From contig VTTJ01000007.1 in NCBI GenBank assembly GCA_008364785.1, positions 124,001 to 188,000 on the forward strand: DNA of 64,000 bases. Reading direction: 5' to 3'. The DNA comes from Bacillus sp. BGMRC 2118. Its GTDB lineage: Bacteria; Bacillota; Bacilli; Bacillales; SA4. The translations under genes were made by a program, and so were the position numbers. Below are positions 33,613 to 41,554 of the stretch, piece after piece (position 1 is the first letter of the stretch; every line of letters starts with the position of its first letter). The notes beneath the pieces are model-generated. The model was not told the origin of the DNA, did not search any database, and saw only the letters and a program-made list of their open reading frames with translations.

Positions 33613-34369
33613 ATATTTTGATGTTCCACTATTTGGACAGAAGAGAAAGATTCGCTTATTTACTCCAGAAAATTACACTGAAGATCATAAGAAGTATCCT
33701 GTTTTATATATACATGATGGCCAGAATGTCTTCGATGATAAAGAGGCAATTGGAGGAGTTGCATTAGAGTTGCACACCTTTTTAGAGAGATCCAACGTGG
33801 AGATGATCGTAGTAGCAATTGATCTAAACACATTAGGTGAAGAACGAATTAATGAGTACTGTCCGTGGGAACAAGGTGAACTTAGTGAAAAGATACTTGG
33901 ATACAAGAGTCTATCAGGTGGAAAAGGAAAGAAATACATAGACTTTATCGTTCACGAGTTAAAGCCTTTTATCGATTCAACGTATCGAACTGACATTACC
34001 CAATCATACATGGCGGGCATATCATTAGGTGGATTGATCACCACATATGCTGCATGTCGTTATCCGGACATTTTCAAGCGAGTGGCTGCTATATCATCAG
34101 GATTCTATCGCAATCAGGAAAAGATAGAAGAATTCTTAATAGACTGTGACTTATCAAAAATTGAAAGGTTCTATCTTGATTACGGTACAGCTGAAGCCGG
34201 AGAAAATACTGAAATTAGTCATGAATTTGTCCAATCTAATCAAGCAGTCTATGACATTGTGAATGAAAAGATTACGGATGTAAAGCGTGTGATAATTAGA
34301 GGTGGTAGGCACAATTATGAAACCTTTAAAACGAGAATTCCAGAATTGATCACATATATCACTTCATAA
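33605..34369 (+). CDS. Alpha/beta hydrolase (esterase, COG2819-like)
   Basis: A 254-residue putative esterase related to Fes/IroE-like and esterase D-like hydrolases. YPVLYIHDGQNVFD near 33-46 is diagnostic, and the nucleophile elbow is GISLGG near 138-143. A catalytic His lies in the RHNYETF segment near the C-terminus. Its ATG overlaps the PP2C-like gene, so the T-box controls it too if read-through occurs. Substrate unknown. Confidence 0.83.
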   Translation: MIEYFDVPLFGQKRKIRLFTPENYTEDHKKYPVLYIHDGQNVFDDKEAIGGVALELHTFLERSNVEMIVVAIDLNTLGEERINEYCPWEQGELSEKILGYKSLSGGKGKKYIDFIVHELKPFIDSTYRTDITQSYMAGISLGGLITTYAACRYPDIFKRVAAISSGFYRNQEKIEEFLIDCDLSKIERFYLDYGTAEAGENTEISHEFVQSNQAVYDIVNEKITDVKRVIIRGGRHNYETFKTRIPELITYITS

Positions 34370-34482
34370 TAAGTAAGAGTATACCTTCTGGTAGGAGGGG
34401 ATTACTAACTATTTGTCGAACTATAGATTAAAAGAGCATTGTGAATGTTTAATAGAGTTAATGATAAGGAGAGACAGTAGAA

Positions 34483-36561
34483 GTGAAAGTAGAAAATAAA
34501 TTTCCTTTTAAAGCGAATGATTTCAAATCAATCTTGAATTGGTTTGATACGAAGAAACAATTATTCTACCAAACTGCATATATCTATAGTCAAAATTCTA
34601 AGGAAATAGAAGATATTTTTTATAACGTATTGATAAAAGTATACGAGGTAAGTCAACGCTTTAATAAAGACATTCATTTAGATATCAATTTTATACTTCT
34701 AAATGAATGCTGGGAACGATCCTCCATTCATCTAAACGATAGAGAACACATCACACATGGTAAGATTTTAACTAAACTAATGGAACTAGATTTGAATGAT
34801 AGAAACTTCATTGTACTTAAAAATATATTGAAATTGACGAATGAAGAAGTCTCACAATTATTAAAAGTACCTGTTGAAACTGTTAATACTTCATTATATG
34901 ATGCAGCAACACGTCTACTTTCAGAACGAGAAGTGGAAGTTGAACAATCGAGTTGTAAGCAGTACAAAAATACATTTATTGATTATATAAACATGTCGTT
35001 ACATAGAGATAAAAAGATTGAGCTTGAAAAGCATATCTATACATGTACAACTTGTAACAACTTGTTGTACTCACTTCAAGAGATTTTTATTGACCTGGAA
35101 AATGAACTACAAATACTAGAACCTCATCCTGACCTTATGAATCGTGTTACGGATAGAATACAAGTGACTGAGAGAGAAAACCTCGAGGAAAAAAAGCGAT
35201 TGGAAAAGAAACGCACAATCATAAGCATCGTTTCGGTGTCAGTAGTGATGATGACTTTATTGGTTGGGTTTTTGACTAACAGTTTTTCGAACTTTTATTA
35301 TTCATGGTTAGAGTGGAGAGAGTTAGAAGATGAAGTAATGCTCACCTATTTAAAGAACGGAACTGGTAAAGAGCTAAATCTTGAATCAGAATATAATGGA
35401 ATTAAAATCACCATAAAAACAGCCATTGCAGATGATTATCAAACGCTTATTTATTATGATATAGAAACTTCTTCGGAAGAAAATAAAAAATATGCAATAA
35501 GCAAATTTGACGGATTAATGGTTGAGAATGAATTTGAGGTACTTAATCACAATGCTAATTATGTGTCACACACACCAACGGAAGCACTGCCAATAGATAA
35601 AGGTGATAATGTATTTAGTGGAACCATTAGCTTATCTCCATTAGCTAAAGATAGTGGAACGATTAACTTGAAGCTCACAAAGTTGTTAGAGGTAATAGAG
35701 GAAACTGGTAAAGAAAGTACGATGCTAGCTACCTTTCGGGATAGTCGGACGATTGACGGAGAATGGTCCTTTGATATTCCCGTTACAAAACAAGATTCAG
35801 TGGAATATGAAATTGGAAAAGAAGTTGCAATCGACGGGCTTCCAATTACGATTGAGAAAGTTACATTTGCTCCAACAACTACGCTGCTTCATTATCAAGT
35901 GAATTCAATGCAAACGAAAAAACAAATACAAGATATTTATATCAATAGTATTGAAAGAGGTAAACAGGTATCCCGAAATCAAAATTACTATGGATCACAC
36001 TATGAAAATAATTCGTACATCAAAATCTTTTCCCCACTATATTTTGAAGAATCAAAGAAAGTAAAGATTACGTTTAGTTCAATTCATTACTATATAGAAG
36101 ATTTTGAATCATTTGCACTAGATTTAGATAGAAAATTCCCCCAAACATTTCAATATAATGGGAATCCTATCACCGTTGAAAAAGTAACAATCGGGAAGCC
36201 AACTAAAATTGTCGTTACAGATACTCCGCCACAAAATCGTGGATACGAATCTTTGCAATTTGGATTTACAAGTGATCAAGAGAATTATCAAATAATGATG
36301 GGGTACATTGGTCACGGTGCTGTGCTAATTGACCGAGAAGGAAAGGTATACGATCCAGCCGAGTATAATTACTTTGATGCTACAAACGAACCACCTCGAT
36401 ATTACGAAACAAATTATGAAATCGAATTAAATAAAGAATTCTCTGATGAAGAAATCATCCCGAAGCGTCTTGAAATTCTAGGATATAACACAACTAAGTA
36501 CCTTGATGAAGTAGTGAGTATTGAGCTAAAAAAAGAAGTGGATAGAAGTAAAAATAAATAG
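34483..36561 (+). CDS. Sigma-like / ZAS anti-sigma fusion with DUF4179-type domain
   Basis: A 692-residue protein of unusual build. Residues 15-80 look like a degenerate sigma region 2 and 95-148 like region 4 (a helix-turn-helix, LTNEEVSQLLKVPVETVNTS). These are followed by a ZAS zinc motif Cys158-His184-Cys188-Cys191, one transmembrane helix (about 246-266) and a 425-residue extracytoplasmic part resembling DUF4179/DUF5643. In relatives the zinc finger-TM-DUF4179 protein is a separate anti-sigma, so this appears to tether sigma and anti-sigma in one chain. GTG start after AAGGAGAG. Confidence 0.75.
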   Translation: MKVENKFPFKANDFKSILNWFDTKKQLFYQTAYIYSQNSKEIEDIFYNVLIKVYEVSQRFNKDIHLDINFILLNECWERSSIHLNDREHITHGKILTKLMELDLNDRNFIVLKNILKLTNEEVSQLLKVPVETVNTSLYDAATRLLSEREVEVEQSSCKQYKNTFIDYINMSLHRDKKIELEKHIYTCTTCNNLLYSLQEIFIDLENELQILEPHPDLMNRVTDRIQVTERENLEEKKRLEKKRTIISIVSVSVVMMTLLVGFLTNSFSNFYYSWLEWRELEDEVMLTYLKNGTGKELNLESEYNGIKITIKTAIADDYQTLIYYDIETSSEENKKYAISKFDGLMVENEFEVLNHNANYVSHTPTEALPIDKGDNVFSGTISLSPLAKDSGTINLKLTKLLEVIEETGKESTMLATFRDSRTIDGEWSFDIPVTKQDSVEYEIGKEVAIDGLPITIEKVTFAPTTTLLHYQVNSMQTKKQIQDIYINSIERGKQVSRNQNYYGSHYENNSYIKIFSPLYFEESKKVKITFSSIHYYIEDFESFALDLDRKFPQTFQYNGNPITVEKVTIGKPTKIVVTDTPPQNRGYESLQFGFTSDQENYQIMMGYIGHGAVLIDREGKVYDPAEYNYFDATNEPPRYYETNYEIELNKEFSDEEIIPKRLEILGYNTTKYLDEVVSIELKKEVDRSKNK

Positions 36562-36732
36562 TATTAGGTATAATCCGTGTACTTGTGCCACCAGAGTAAA
36601 CACAGTAAGTAAAAAAAGCTAATGTTCGAGAGTAAGTAATAGTCAAATGGTAAAAGTGGGAAGGATTGCAATAGGAATTATCACGTGTATCAAGCTGTAA
36701 TAAACGAACGAATGACGGAGGGAAACATTTCT

Positions 36733-37296
36733 ATGATCTTACCGATAAAGAATCAAGCCATGCACAGTTACCCTGGAATGGTTGCACTTGTAACGGTTTC
36801 TTATGAGGGGAAACAGAATATTATGGCAGCAGGATGGCATACGTATATATCCTATGAACCACCGATTTATGGAGTTGCCATCGGTAGAGAGAGGTACTCG
36901 TACCATCTAATCAAGAAAGCTGGAGCCTTTGCAATAAATTTTCTTCCTTATGAAAAGGCAAGCTTTATTCAACAAGCAGGTGTGGTTACTGGTGAACATG
37001 TCAATAAATTTGAGCTCGGAGAAATGAGTTATGAAGATGGGATATCGACGGGTTCCCCTATCCTAAAGGATTCCTATATTGCCTATGAATGTACGGTAAT
37101 GGACCGAAATTCATATGGCGACCATGACTGGTTTGTCGGAAGTATTGTTCAATTTTATCGTGATGAAGAAAAATTTTTGGAGAATGGTTTGCCGAACTTT
37201 GAAAAACTGTCCATTCCACTTTATATCGGACGCTCTACCTACACGAAGGTTGACAATAAAAGTAATTTTGAATCATTTTTGTTTAAAGGTGATTAG
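36733..37296 (+). CDS. Flavin reductase domain protein
   Basis: A 187-residue split-barrel protein of the flavin reductase-like family (HpaC/DIM6-like). MAAGWHTYISYEPPIYGVAIG near 30-50, KAGAFAINFLP near 61-71 and DHDWFVGSIVQF near 131-142 fit FMN-binding and NAD(P)H-dependent members. ATG 36733 after GGAGGG is preferred over GTG 36685 or ATG 36712. Partner oxygenase unknown. Confidence 0.85.
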   Translation: MILPIKNQAMHSYPGMVALVTVSYEGKQNIMAAGWHTYISYEPPIYGVAIGRERYSYHLIKKAGAFAINFLPYEKASFIQQAGVVTGEHVNKFELGEMSYEDGISTGSPILKDSYIAYECTVMDRNSYGDHDWFVGSIVQFYRDEEKFLENGLPNFEKLSIPLYIGRSTYTKVDNKSNFESFLFKGD

Positions 37297-37315
37297 ACAA
37301 TATGTGGTATGAAAA

Positions 37316-37490
37316 AGGCCCTTTTCTAAAACTTTGTAGCTTTTCGTACACTTTCTCTGTGTATACAACCAGTTTTAGAAGCAAAAAAAAGGTGGATTAG
37401 AAAAGAGCAACTCTCTATATGTAAAGTACCTAAATACTAAGGTGAAAATCTGGCTTCCTGAGATTTTTACGAGAAAGCAACAATTTTATT
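37316..37490. mobile_element. MITE-like repeat, copy 2 (3' end eroded)
   Basis: About 175 bases closely similar to the element at 5725-5912, including the left TIR AGGCCCTTTTC, the GAAGCA(A) and GGATTAGAAA blocks and the right inner AAAGCAACAA. The outermost right terminus (GAAAACAGCCT) is missing, so it is a truncated copy. It sits immediately in front of a decayed gene. Confidence 0.65.
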
Positions 37491-37494
37491 GGTT

Positions 37495-37796
37495 ATGGGG
37501 TCTCTTGGTATTTTTTTGATTGGGACAGTTAAAACAGGAGTTGATTGCAGAATGACTTCCCTAAGTAGCATGAATACCATTCGTGCATACCTGTCAGATG
37601 GTGGTGCTTCAACATCTTACTCTGTATAATGCGTTTTGACTTTTAATGAAGAAAATAAAAAGTCAAAAAAATATATTGGCAGTATCGAGCTGAAGAGGTG
37701 AAAATCATATGGAAAGACGAAAATATGGTTGTGATTAATGGTGTTGAATTAAATCTACATGACGAATCATATGATTATCGAAAAGGAATTAAATAA
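37495..37796 (+). pseudogene. Decayed DUF5412-like gene
   Basis: From ATG 37495 one frame gives a hydrophobic start, then TIRAYLSDGGASTSYSV and a TAA at 37627. The same frame continues CVLTFNEENKKSK, then breaks. A shifted frame gives IWKDENMVVINGVELNLHDE ending at TAA 37796. Together these resemble DUF5412-type small exported proteins, disrupted by a stop and a frameshift. Confidence 0.6.
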
Positions 37797-37813
37797 ATCC
37801 TAGGAGGGATGTA

Positions 37814-38395
37814 GTGAAAAAAACCATCGTGTTTTTTATGATGATGTGTTTGCTAGCTTCTTGTAACAAAGGTATGAACCTTCATTCAAACACAATTTCA
37901 CCAGCAAAACTTACAGAAAGAGAAGAGGTAATTCTTTCGAATACGTCTGATCAAGCCTTTATGTTTGATTTTAACGTGGAGAAATCATACAAGAAGACAT
38001 CTGTTTGGGTTGAAAAGTACGAGTTTGGTAAATTAGTTGGTAAAGTGAATGATATCGGAACAAAAGTGAACAAAAGTGGCCAAATAATCTTTTCCGTATC
38101 TAAACAGAATGAAGCTACATTGGAATCAATTTTTACATTAACTGTAAGTAGTGATGACGGATCTGCTTCTGGATGGGGACCTGAGAAAATGATTGAAATG
38201 CCTTCAGTTATCACAGGTGTGAATGAAAATGAAAATATTTCATTAGAAGGTGACGAAGCGCTTGCTAGTATTATTTATTCCAAGCAATCTACTATGTCTT
38301 CTCTGTCATCTGATTTTTTCAAGGATGTTGAGGGTCACATTGATGAAATCTCTGAACACGATGTTGTATATATATTGAAAGCAAAGTTTGAATAA
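37814..38395 (+). CDS. Putative lipoprotein
   Basis: A 193-residue exported protein. The N-terminal signal ends in the lipobox LLASC (Cys at about 17), marking it for lipid attachment to the membrane. The rest is beta-strand rich with no known catalytic motif. GTG start after an AGGAGGG site. Monocistronic with a 13-bp terminator. Function unknown. Confidence 0.75.
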   Translation: MKKTIVFFMMMCLLASCNKGMNLHSNTISPAKLTEREEVILSNTSDQAFMFDFNVEKSYKKTSVWVEKYEFGKLVGKVNDIGTKVNKSGQIIFSVSKQNEATLESIFTLTVSSDDGSASGWGPEKMIEMPSVITGVNENENISLEGDEALASIIYSKQSTMSSLSSDFFKDVEGHIDEISEHDVVYILKAKFE

Positions 38396-38425
38396 AGGAC
38401 AAGAATTCACATATTCTTGTCCTTT
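38394..38425. terminator. Bidirectional terminator
   Basis: AAAGGACAAGAAT (38394-38406) pairs perfectly with 38413-38425 between convergent genes. Both stop codons lie at its edges. Confidence 0.85.
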
Positions 38426-39062
38426 ATATATTCATTGTAAACTGTCCACCATACTCTTTATCTTGTACGTTCAAACGGAGAGGGTGGCTAAACTTTTTGG
38501 AAAGTCCTTTTAGCAATCCGTGATTGAATGCTGTTGAATAATGAGGTGTATGACAAAATAGCTGAACATCTTTATTTGATATGTATGGTAAGTATTCTCC
38601 GATATATACAATAGATTTATGATTTTGATAAAATATACAGTTTAAGTTTTGAATAGATTTATAAAATGTATCGACAGACTCTGGAAAAATACATATATTC
38701 GGCACTTGCTCTCCCATATATTCAACAGCATCCCATCCATAGTGGGTCTCAATATAATGTAATAATCGTTGAATACTACCGATTTGATTCCACTTTTTCA
38801 CTTCCACAGGGTACTGCTCTATAATACTATCTAAATTAAATTTTTCGTTTTTTGAAACCTCCAGAATGTTTATGATGCAATTGGAATGAACGTAAGTACG
38901 AGAATAATCTTTATTAAGATAATTTTTGGTGACTCTTGTGTAAAAATTTATGTAACGATTTAACTCTTTACTTAGTTTTAGGATATGGTCCGAAGTTAAC
39001 TGCTGTGTTACAGATTCGTTGTATAAATGATGACGTAGCTGTTCAATGACTTGGTTTATCAA
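38424..39062 (-). CDS. Spo0E-like domain fused to V4R/HNOB-like domain
   Basis: A 212-residue protein. The first 45 residues resemble Spo0E-type aspartyl-phosphate phosphatases (IEQLRHHLY, then LSKELNRYINFY around 30-41, compare the SQELD motif). From about residue 60 it carries a second domain whose end (GLLKGLSKKFSHPLRL followed by EYGGQFTM) looks like V4R/heme-NO-binding-type sensors. The domain pairing is unusual. TTG start after AAGGGAAG. Isolated, with a shared terminator. Both assignments are tentative. Confidence 0.55.
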   Translation of the reverse strand: MINQVIEQLRHHLYNESVTQQLTSDHILKLSKELNRYINFYTRVTKNYLNKDYSRTYVHSNCIINILEVSKNEKFNLDSIIEQYPVEVKKWNQIGSIQRLLHYIETHYGWDAVEYMGEQVPNICIFPESVDTFYKSIQNLNCIFYQNHKSIVYIGEYLPYISNKDVQLFCHTPHYSTAFNHGLLKGLSKKFSHPLRLNVQDKEYGGQFTMNI

Positions 39063-39275
39063 ATTGTTTCTTCCCTTACATATAATATGAAGTAATTATA
39101 CCAATTTTTTTAAGATAGTATAAATAATTTTTAGAATATTATTATTTTACTATAGGGACTAGTATGCTACATGCTTTGTATGTTCTAAATGAAATAATGA
39201 AACTAGTAAAATTAATCGGTAAAATTAGAAAAATATGGTAGTATAAAGATAAAAATCCTTGGGGGATATCTTACT

Positions 39276-40136
39276 ATGAAATCAATTTATAAAAGTGAGA
39301 ATGGAAAGAAGAAGATTCTAGATTATTATAATGAGTATGTAACCAATCTTAATGTAGAGGTGGAACATGAATATGTGTCAACCCGTTTTGGTATGACTCA
39401 TGTACTCATAACTGGTCCAAAAGAAGGTGAACCACTATTTTTATTTCAAGGAGGCAATTGTATTAATCCCATGACATTATCGTGGTTTACCCCTTTATTA
39501 AGTAAATACCGGGTCTATGCACCAGATACAATTGGACATCCTGGATATAGTGATGAAACGAGAATATCTGCAAGTGATGAAAGTTTTGCTGACTGGATTC
39601 ATGAATTGATGTCATACTTTCAAGTCGAAAAGTGTAGGTTTGTTGGTCCTTCCTATGGTGCAGGGATTGTTCTTAGATTGGCAGCCTTTAGGCCGGATAA
39701 AATAACAAAGGCTGTCCTAGTCTCACCAGCTGGTGTTCGGATGGGTTCAAAATTAACGATGATTCAAAAGGTCTTGATCCCTCTAATAGCATATAAAGTA
39801 ACAGGCAAAAGAAAACATTTAACTAGATTAACAGATGAGATGTCTCTTAAGACAATGAAAGAGTTAGATCGATCAATAATAGGTGAGATTTTTAACAGCA
39901 CAACGCTTGAACAAGATATGCCAAAGTTAACGGAAAAAAAAGAATTAGTTCATTATCATGCACCTACTTTAGTAATTGCTGGAGATAAAGATTTGTTTTT
40001 TCCAGCTAGAAAAATAGAAAAAGGTATACATGAAATCCTCCCTCAAGCAACATTTATACCATATAATATGGGGCATTTTCCTTCTCAGTCACACCTTAAT
40101 GTGATAAATGAGGAGATACTTTCCTTCTTGGAATAA
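39276..40136 (+). CDS. Alpha/beta hydrolase
   Basis: A 286-residue hydrolase. The oxyanion region FLFQGGNC near 55-62 and the nucleophile elbow GPSYGAG near 125-131 are clear. A catalytic Asp in AGDKDLFFP and a final His in YNMGHFPSQS complete the triad. It is similar to proline iminopeptidase/peroxidase-like hydrolases, substrate unknown. Monocistronic. Confidence 0.85.
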   Translation: MKSIYKSENGKKKILDYYNEYVTNLNVEVEHEYVSTRFGMTHVLITGPKEGEPLFLFQGGNCINPMTLSWFTPLLSKYRVYAPDTIGHPGYSDETRISASDESFADWIHELMSYFQVEKCRFVGPSYGAGIVLRLAAFRPDKITKAVLVSPAGVRMGSKLTMIQKVLIPLIAYKVTGKRKHLTRLTDEMSLKTMKELDRSIIGEIFNSTTLEQDMPKLTEKKELVHYHAPTLVIAGDKDLFFPARKIEKGIHEILPQATFIPYNMGHFPSQSHLNVINEEILSFLE

Positions 40137-40333
40137 TGTAAAAAGCATAGAACATGAGATTACTAGATTTGCTAAGTAACTAATAGAATTTCCATTTTGG
40201 GTTTTAAATAAAAATTCGTGTACCATTAACAACTACCGTAACGAGTTTATGATATAAATGCATTTTGAATGTGCTTGATTTATCACAATTCATGGGAGCT
40301 TTGCATATATCTTATATGAAAGGGTTGATTTTC

Positions 40334-40453
40334 TTGAATAAGAGAAGGTATTGTTCTCATTGTTTACGATTTCTAGATGATAAAGTCTGTACATGTCCAA
40401 ACTCAATTGTTAAGGAGATAGAGATTAACATACATGCAAATGAAAAGAAATGA
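40334..40453 (+). CDS. Small protein with CxxC and CxC motifs
   Basis: A 39-residue protein if started at TTG 40334 (AAAGGG nine bases upstream), or 45 residues from ATG 40316. It contains RRYCSHCLRFL and DKVCTCPNS, four cysteines that could bind zinc like a minimal ribbon. A good terminator follows. Family not recognised. Confidence 0.5.
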   Translation: MNKRRYCSHCLRFLDDKVCTCPNSIVKEIEINIHANEKK

Positions 40454-40460
40454 TGAAAAT

Positions 40461-40509
40461 TAAGGAAGTTTAAAAGTGTGAATCACTTTATGTCGCTTCC
40501 TTATTTTTT
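40461..40509 (+). terminator. Rho-independent terminator
   Basis: Outer TAAGGAAG/CTTCCTTA and inner AAAGTG/CACTTT arms, then six T, between the small cysteine protein and hmoA. Confidence 0.75.
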
Positions 40510-40520
40510 ATGCCTTTCAG

Positions 40521-40550
40521 TAGACAATGATAATCATTATCAATTATAAT
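40521..40550 (+). promoter_or_regulatory. hmoA promoter with perfect Fur box
   Basis: TAGACA (40521-40526), TGATAATCATTATCA (40528-40542, a perfect 7-1-7 inverted repeat matching the Bacillus Fur box) and TATAAT (40545-40550). Fur bound here would block RNA polymerase in iron-replete cells. Confidence 0.8.
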
Positions 40551-40580
40551 GAAGAAAAAGATTGGATTGGGGATGGGCAA

Positions 40581-40901
40581 ATGTTTTTACAAATAAGAAA
40601 ACTGGTTGTTCAAGAGGGATCTTCAGATCAAGTGGTCGAACGTTTTAGTAAGCCGGGTATTGTAGAAGAGCAAGAAGGATTTATAGACATGACAGTACTT
40701 TTGAAAAAGGTGAGACGTGGTGAAGAAGAGGTAGTTATTCAAATTCGCTGGGAATCCGAGCAGCATTGGAAGCAATGGGAGAAGAGCGATGCTCACATAG
40801 CTGGTCATAAGGCGAAAATAGGACAACCCAAGCCTGAATATATCATCAGTTCTGAAGGTGGATTATATGAAGTGAAGGCTGTAAAAACAGCTAAGCCATA
40901 A
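40581..40901 (+). CDS. hmoA: Heme-degrading monooxygenase HmoA
   Basis: A 106-residue IsdG/ABM-fold protein closely resembling B. subtilis HmoA. FLQIRKLVVQEG at the start, then RFSKPGIVEEQEGFIDMTVL and the WESEQHWKQWEKSDAH(I)AGH region typical of heme-degrading enzymes. ATG 40581 after GGGGATGGG. It sits behind a perfect Fur box, consistent with release of iron from heme under iron limitation. Confidence 0.88.
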   Translation: MFLQIRKLVVQEGSSDQVVERFSKPGIVEEQEGFIDMTVLLKKVRRGEEEVVIQIRWESEQHWKQWEKSDAHIAGHKAKIGQPKPEYIISSEGGLYEVKAVKTAKP

Positions 40902-40910
40902 TATGAGTTG

Positions 40911-40942
40911 AAAGTGACTTTCTTATGAAGTCACTTTTTTAT
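40911..40942 (+). terminator. Rho-independent terminator
   Basis: AAAGTGACTT (40911-40920) pairs with AAGTCACTTT (40928-40937), then T residues. Confidence 0.9.
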
Positions 40943-41043
40943 TTTTCTAAACTTATAGTTTACATGTTAATTTTAATTTACAAAAAAAGTTAATTTATAT
41001 TATAGTGGAAGTGGATGGTATTGATGGGGGAGATGTTTTCGTT

Positions 41044-41499
41044 ATGTCAAAACAATTTCAATTAACACGGGACTTTTTACTGTATTTTGTGAAAAATGTA
41101 GATGAGAGTATCATAGATACAAAGCCAGAAGGGTTTAATAACACCATTCGTTGGCATATTGGGCATGTATTAGTAACGGGTGAAAAATTTTTATTTCGCT
41201 TTCCGAAACAACAAGCAAATGTACCAGACAATTATGAGATGCTTTTTGATATGGGAACGAGTCCTACAGATTGGAAGGAAGAAGAAGTTCCGACTCTGAC
41301 TGTACTTATTGAACGATTAGAGGCACAAACCGAGCGGATCCATGAAATGGAAGGAAACTTCTTTCACCAAGAACTTCCATTTGATTTTCCGTACTTTAAT
41401 TTAAAGACTTATCAAGATTTATTCGCATTTATGATGTATCATGAAGCGGATCATTTAGGTCAGATGAAAGCGATGAAGAGAATGTTAGAAGCAAAATAG
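41044..41499 (+). CDS. DinB family protein
   Basis: A 151-residue four-helix DinB/YfiT-type protein. Histidines of the metal site are spread as NTIRWHIGHVL near 36-46 and MMYHEADHLGQ near 130-140. Family members are thiol-dependent transferases (bacillithiol S-transferase-like) or of unknown role. ATG 41044 after GGGGGAG. It ends in a terminator. Confidence 0.83.
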   Translation: MSKQFQLTRDFLLYFVKNVDESIIDTKPEGFNNTIRWHIGHVLVTGEKFLFRFPKQQANVPDNYEMLFDMGTSPTDWKEEEVPTLTVLIERLEAQTERIHEMEGNFFHQELPFDFPYFNLKTYQDLFAFMMYHEADHLGQMKAMKRMLEAK

Positions 41500-41511
41500 T
41501 TTACATAACGA

Positions 41512-41540
41512 GAGCGGGGGTTACCTCGCTCACTCTTTTT
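41512..41540 (+). terminator. Rho-independent terminator
   Basis: GAGCGGGG (41512-41519) pairs with CCTCGCTC (41524-41531), followed by ACTCTTTTT. Confidence 0.7.
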
Positions 41541-41554
41541 AAGGAGATACTTCT

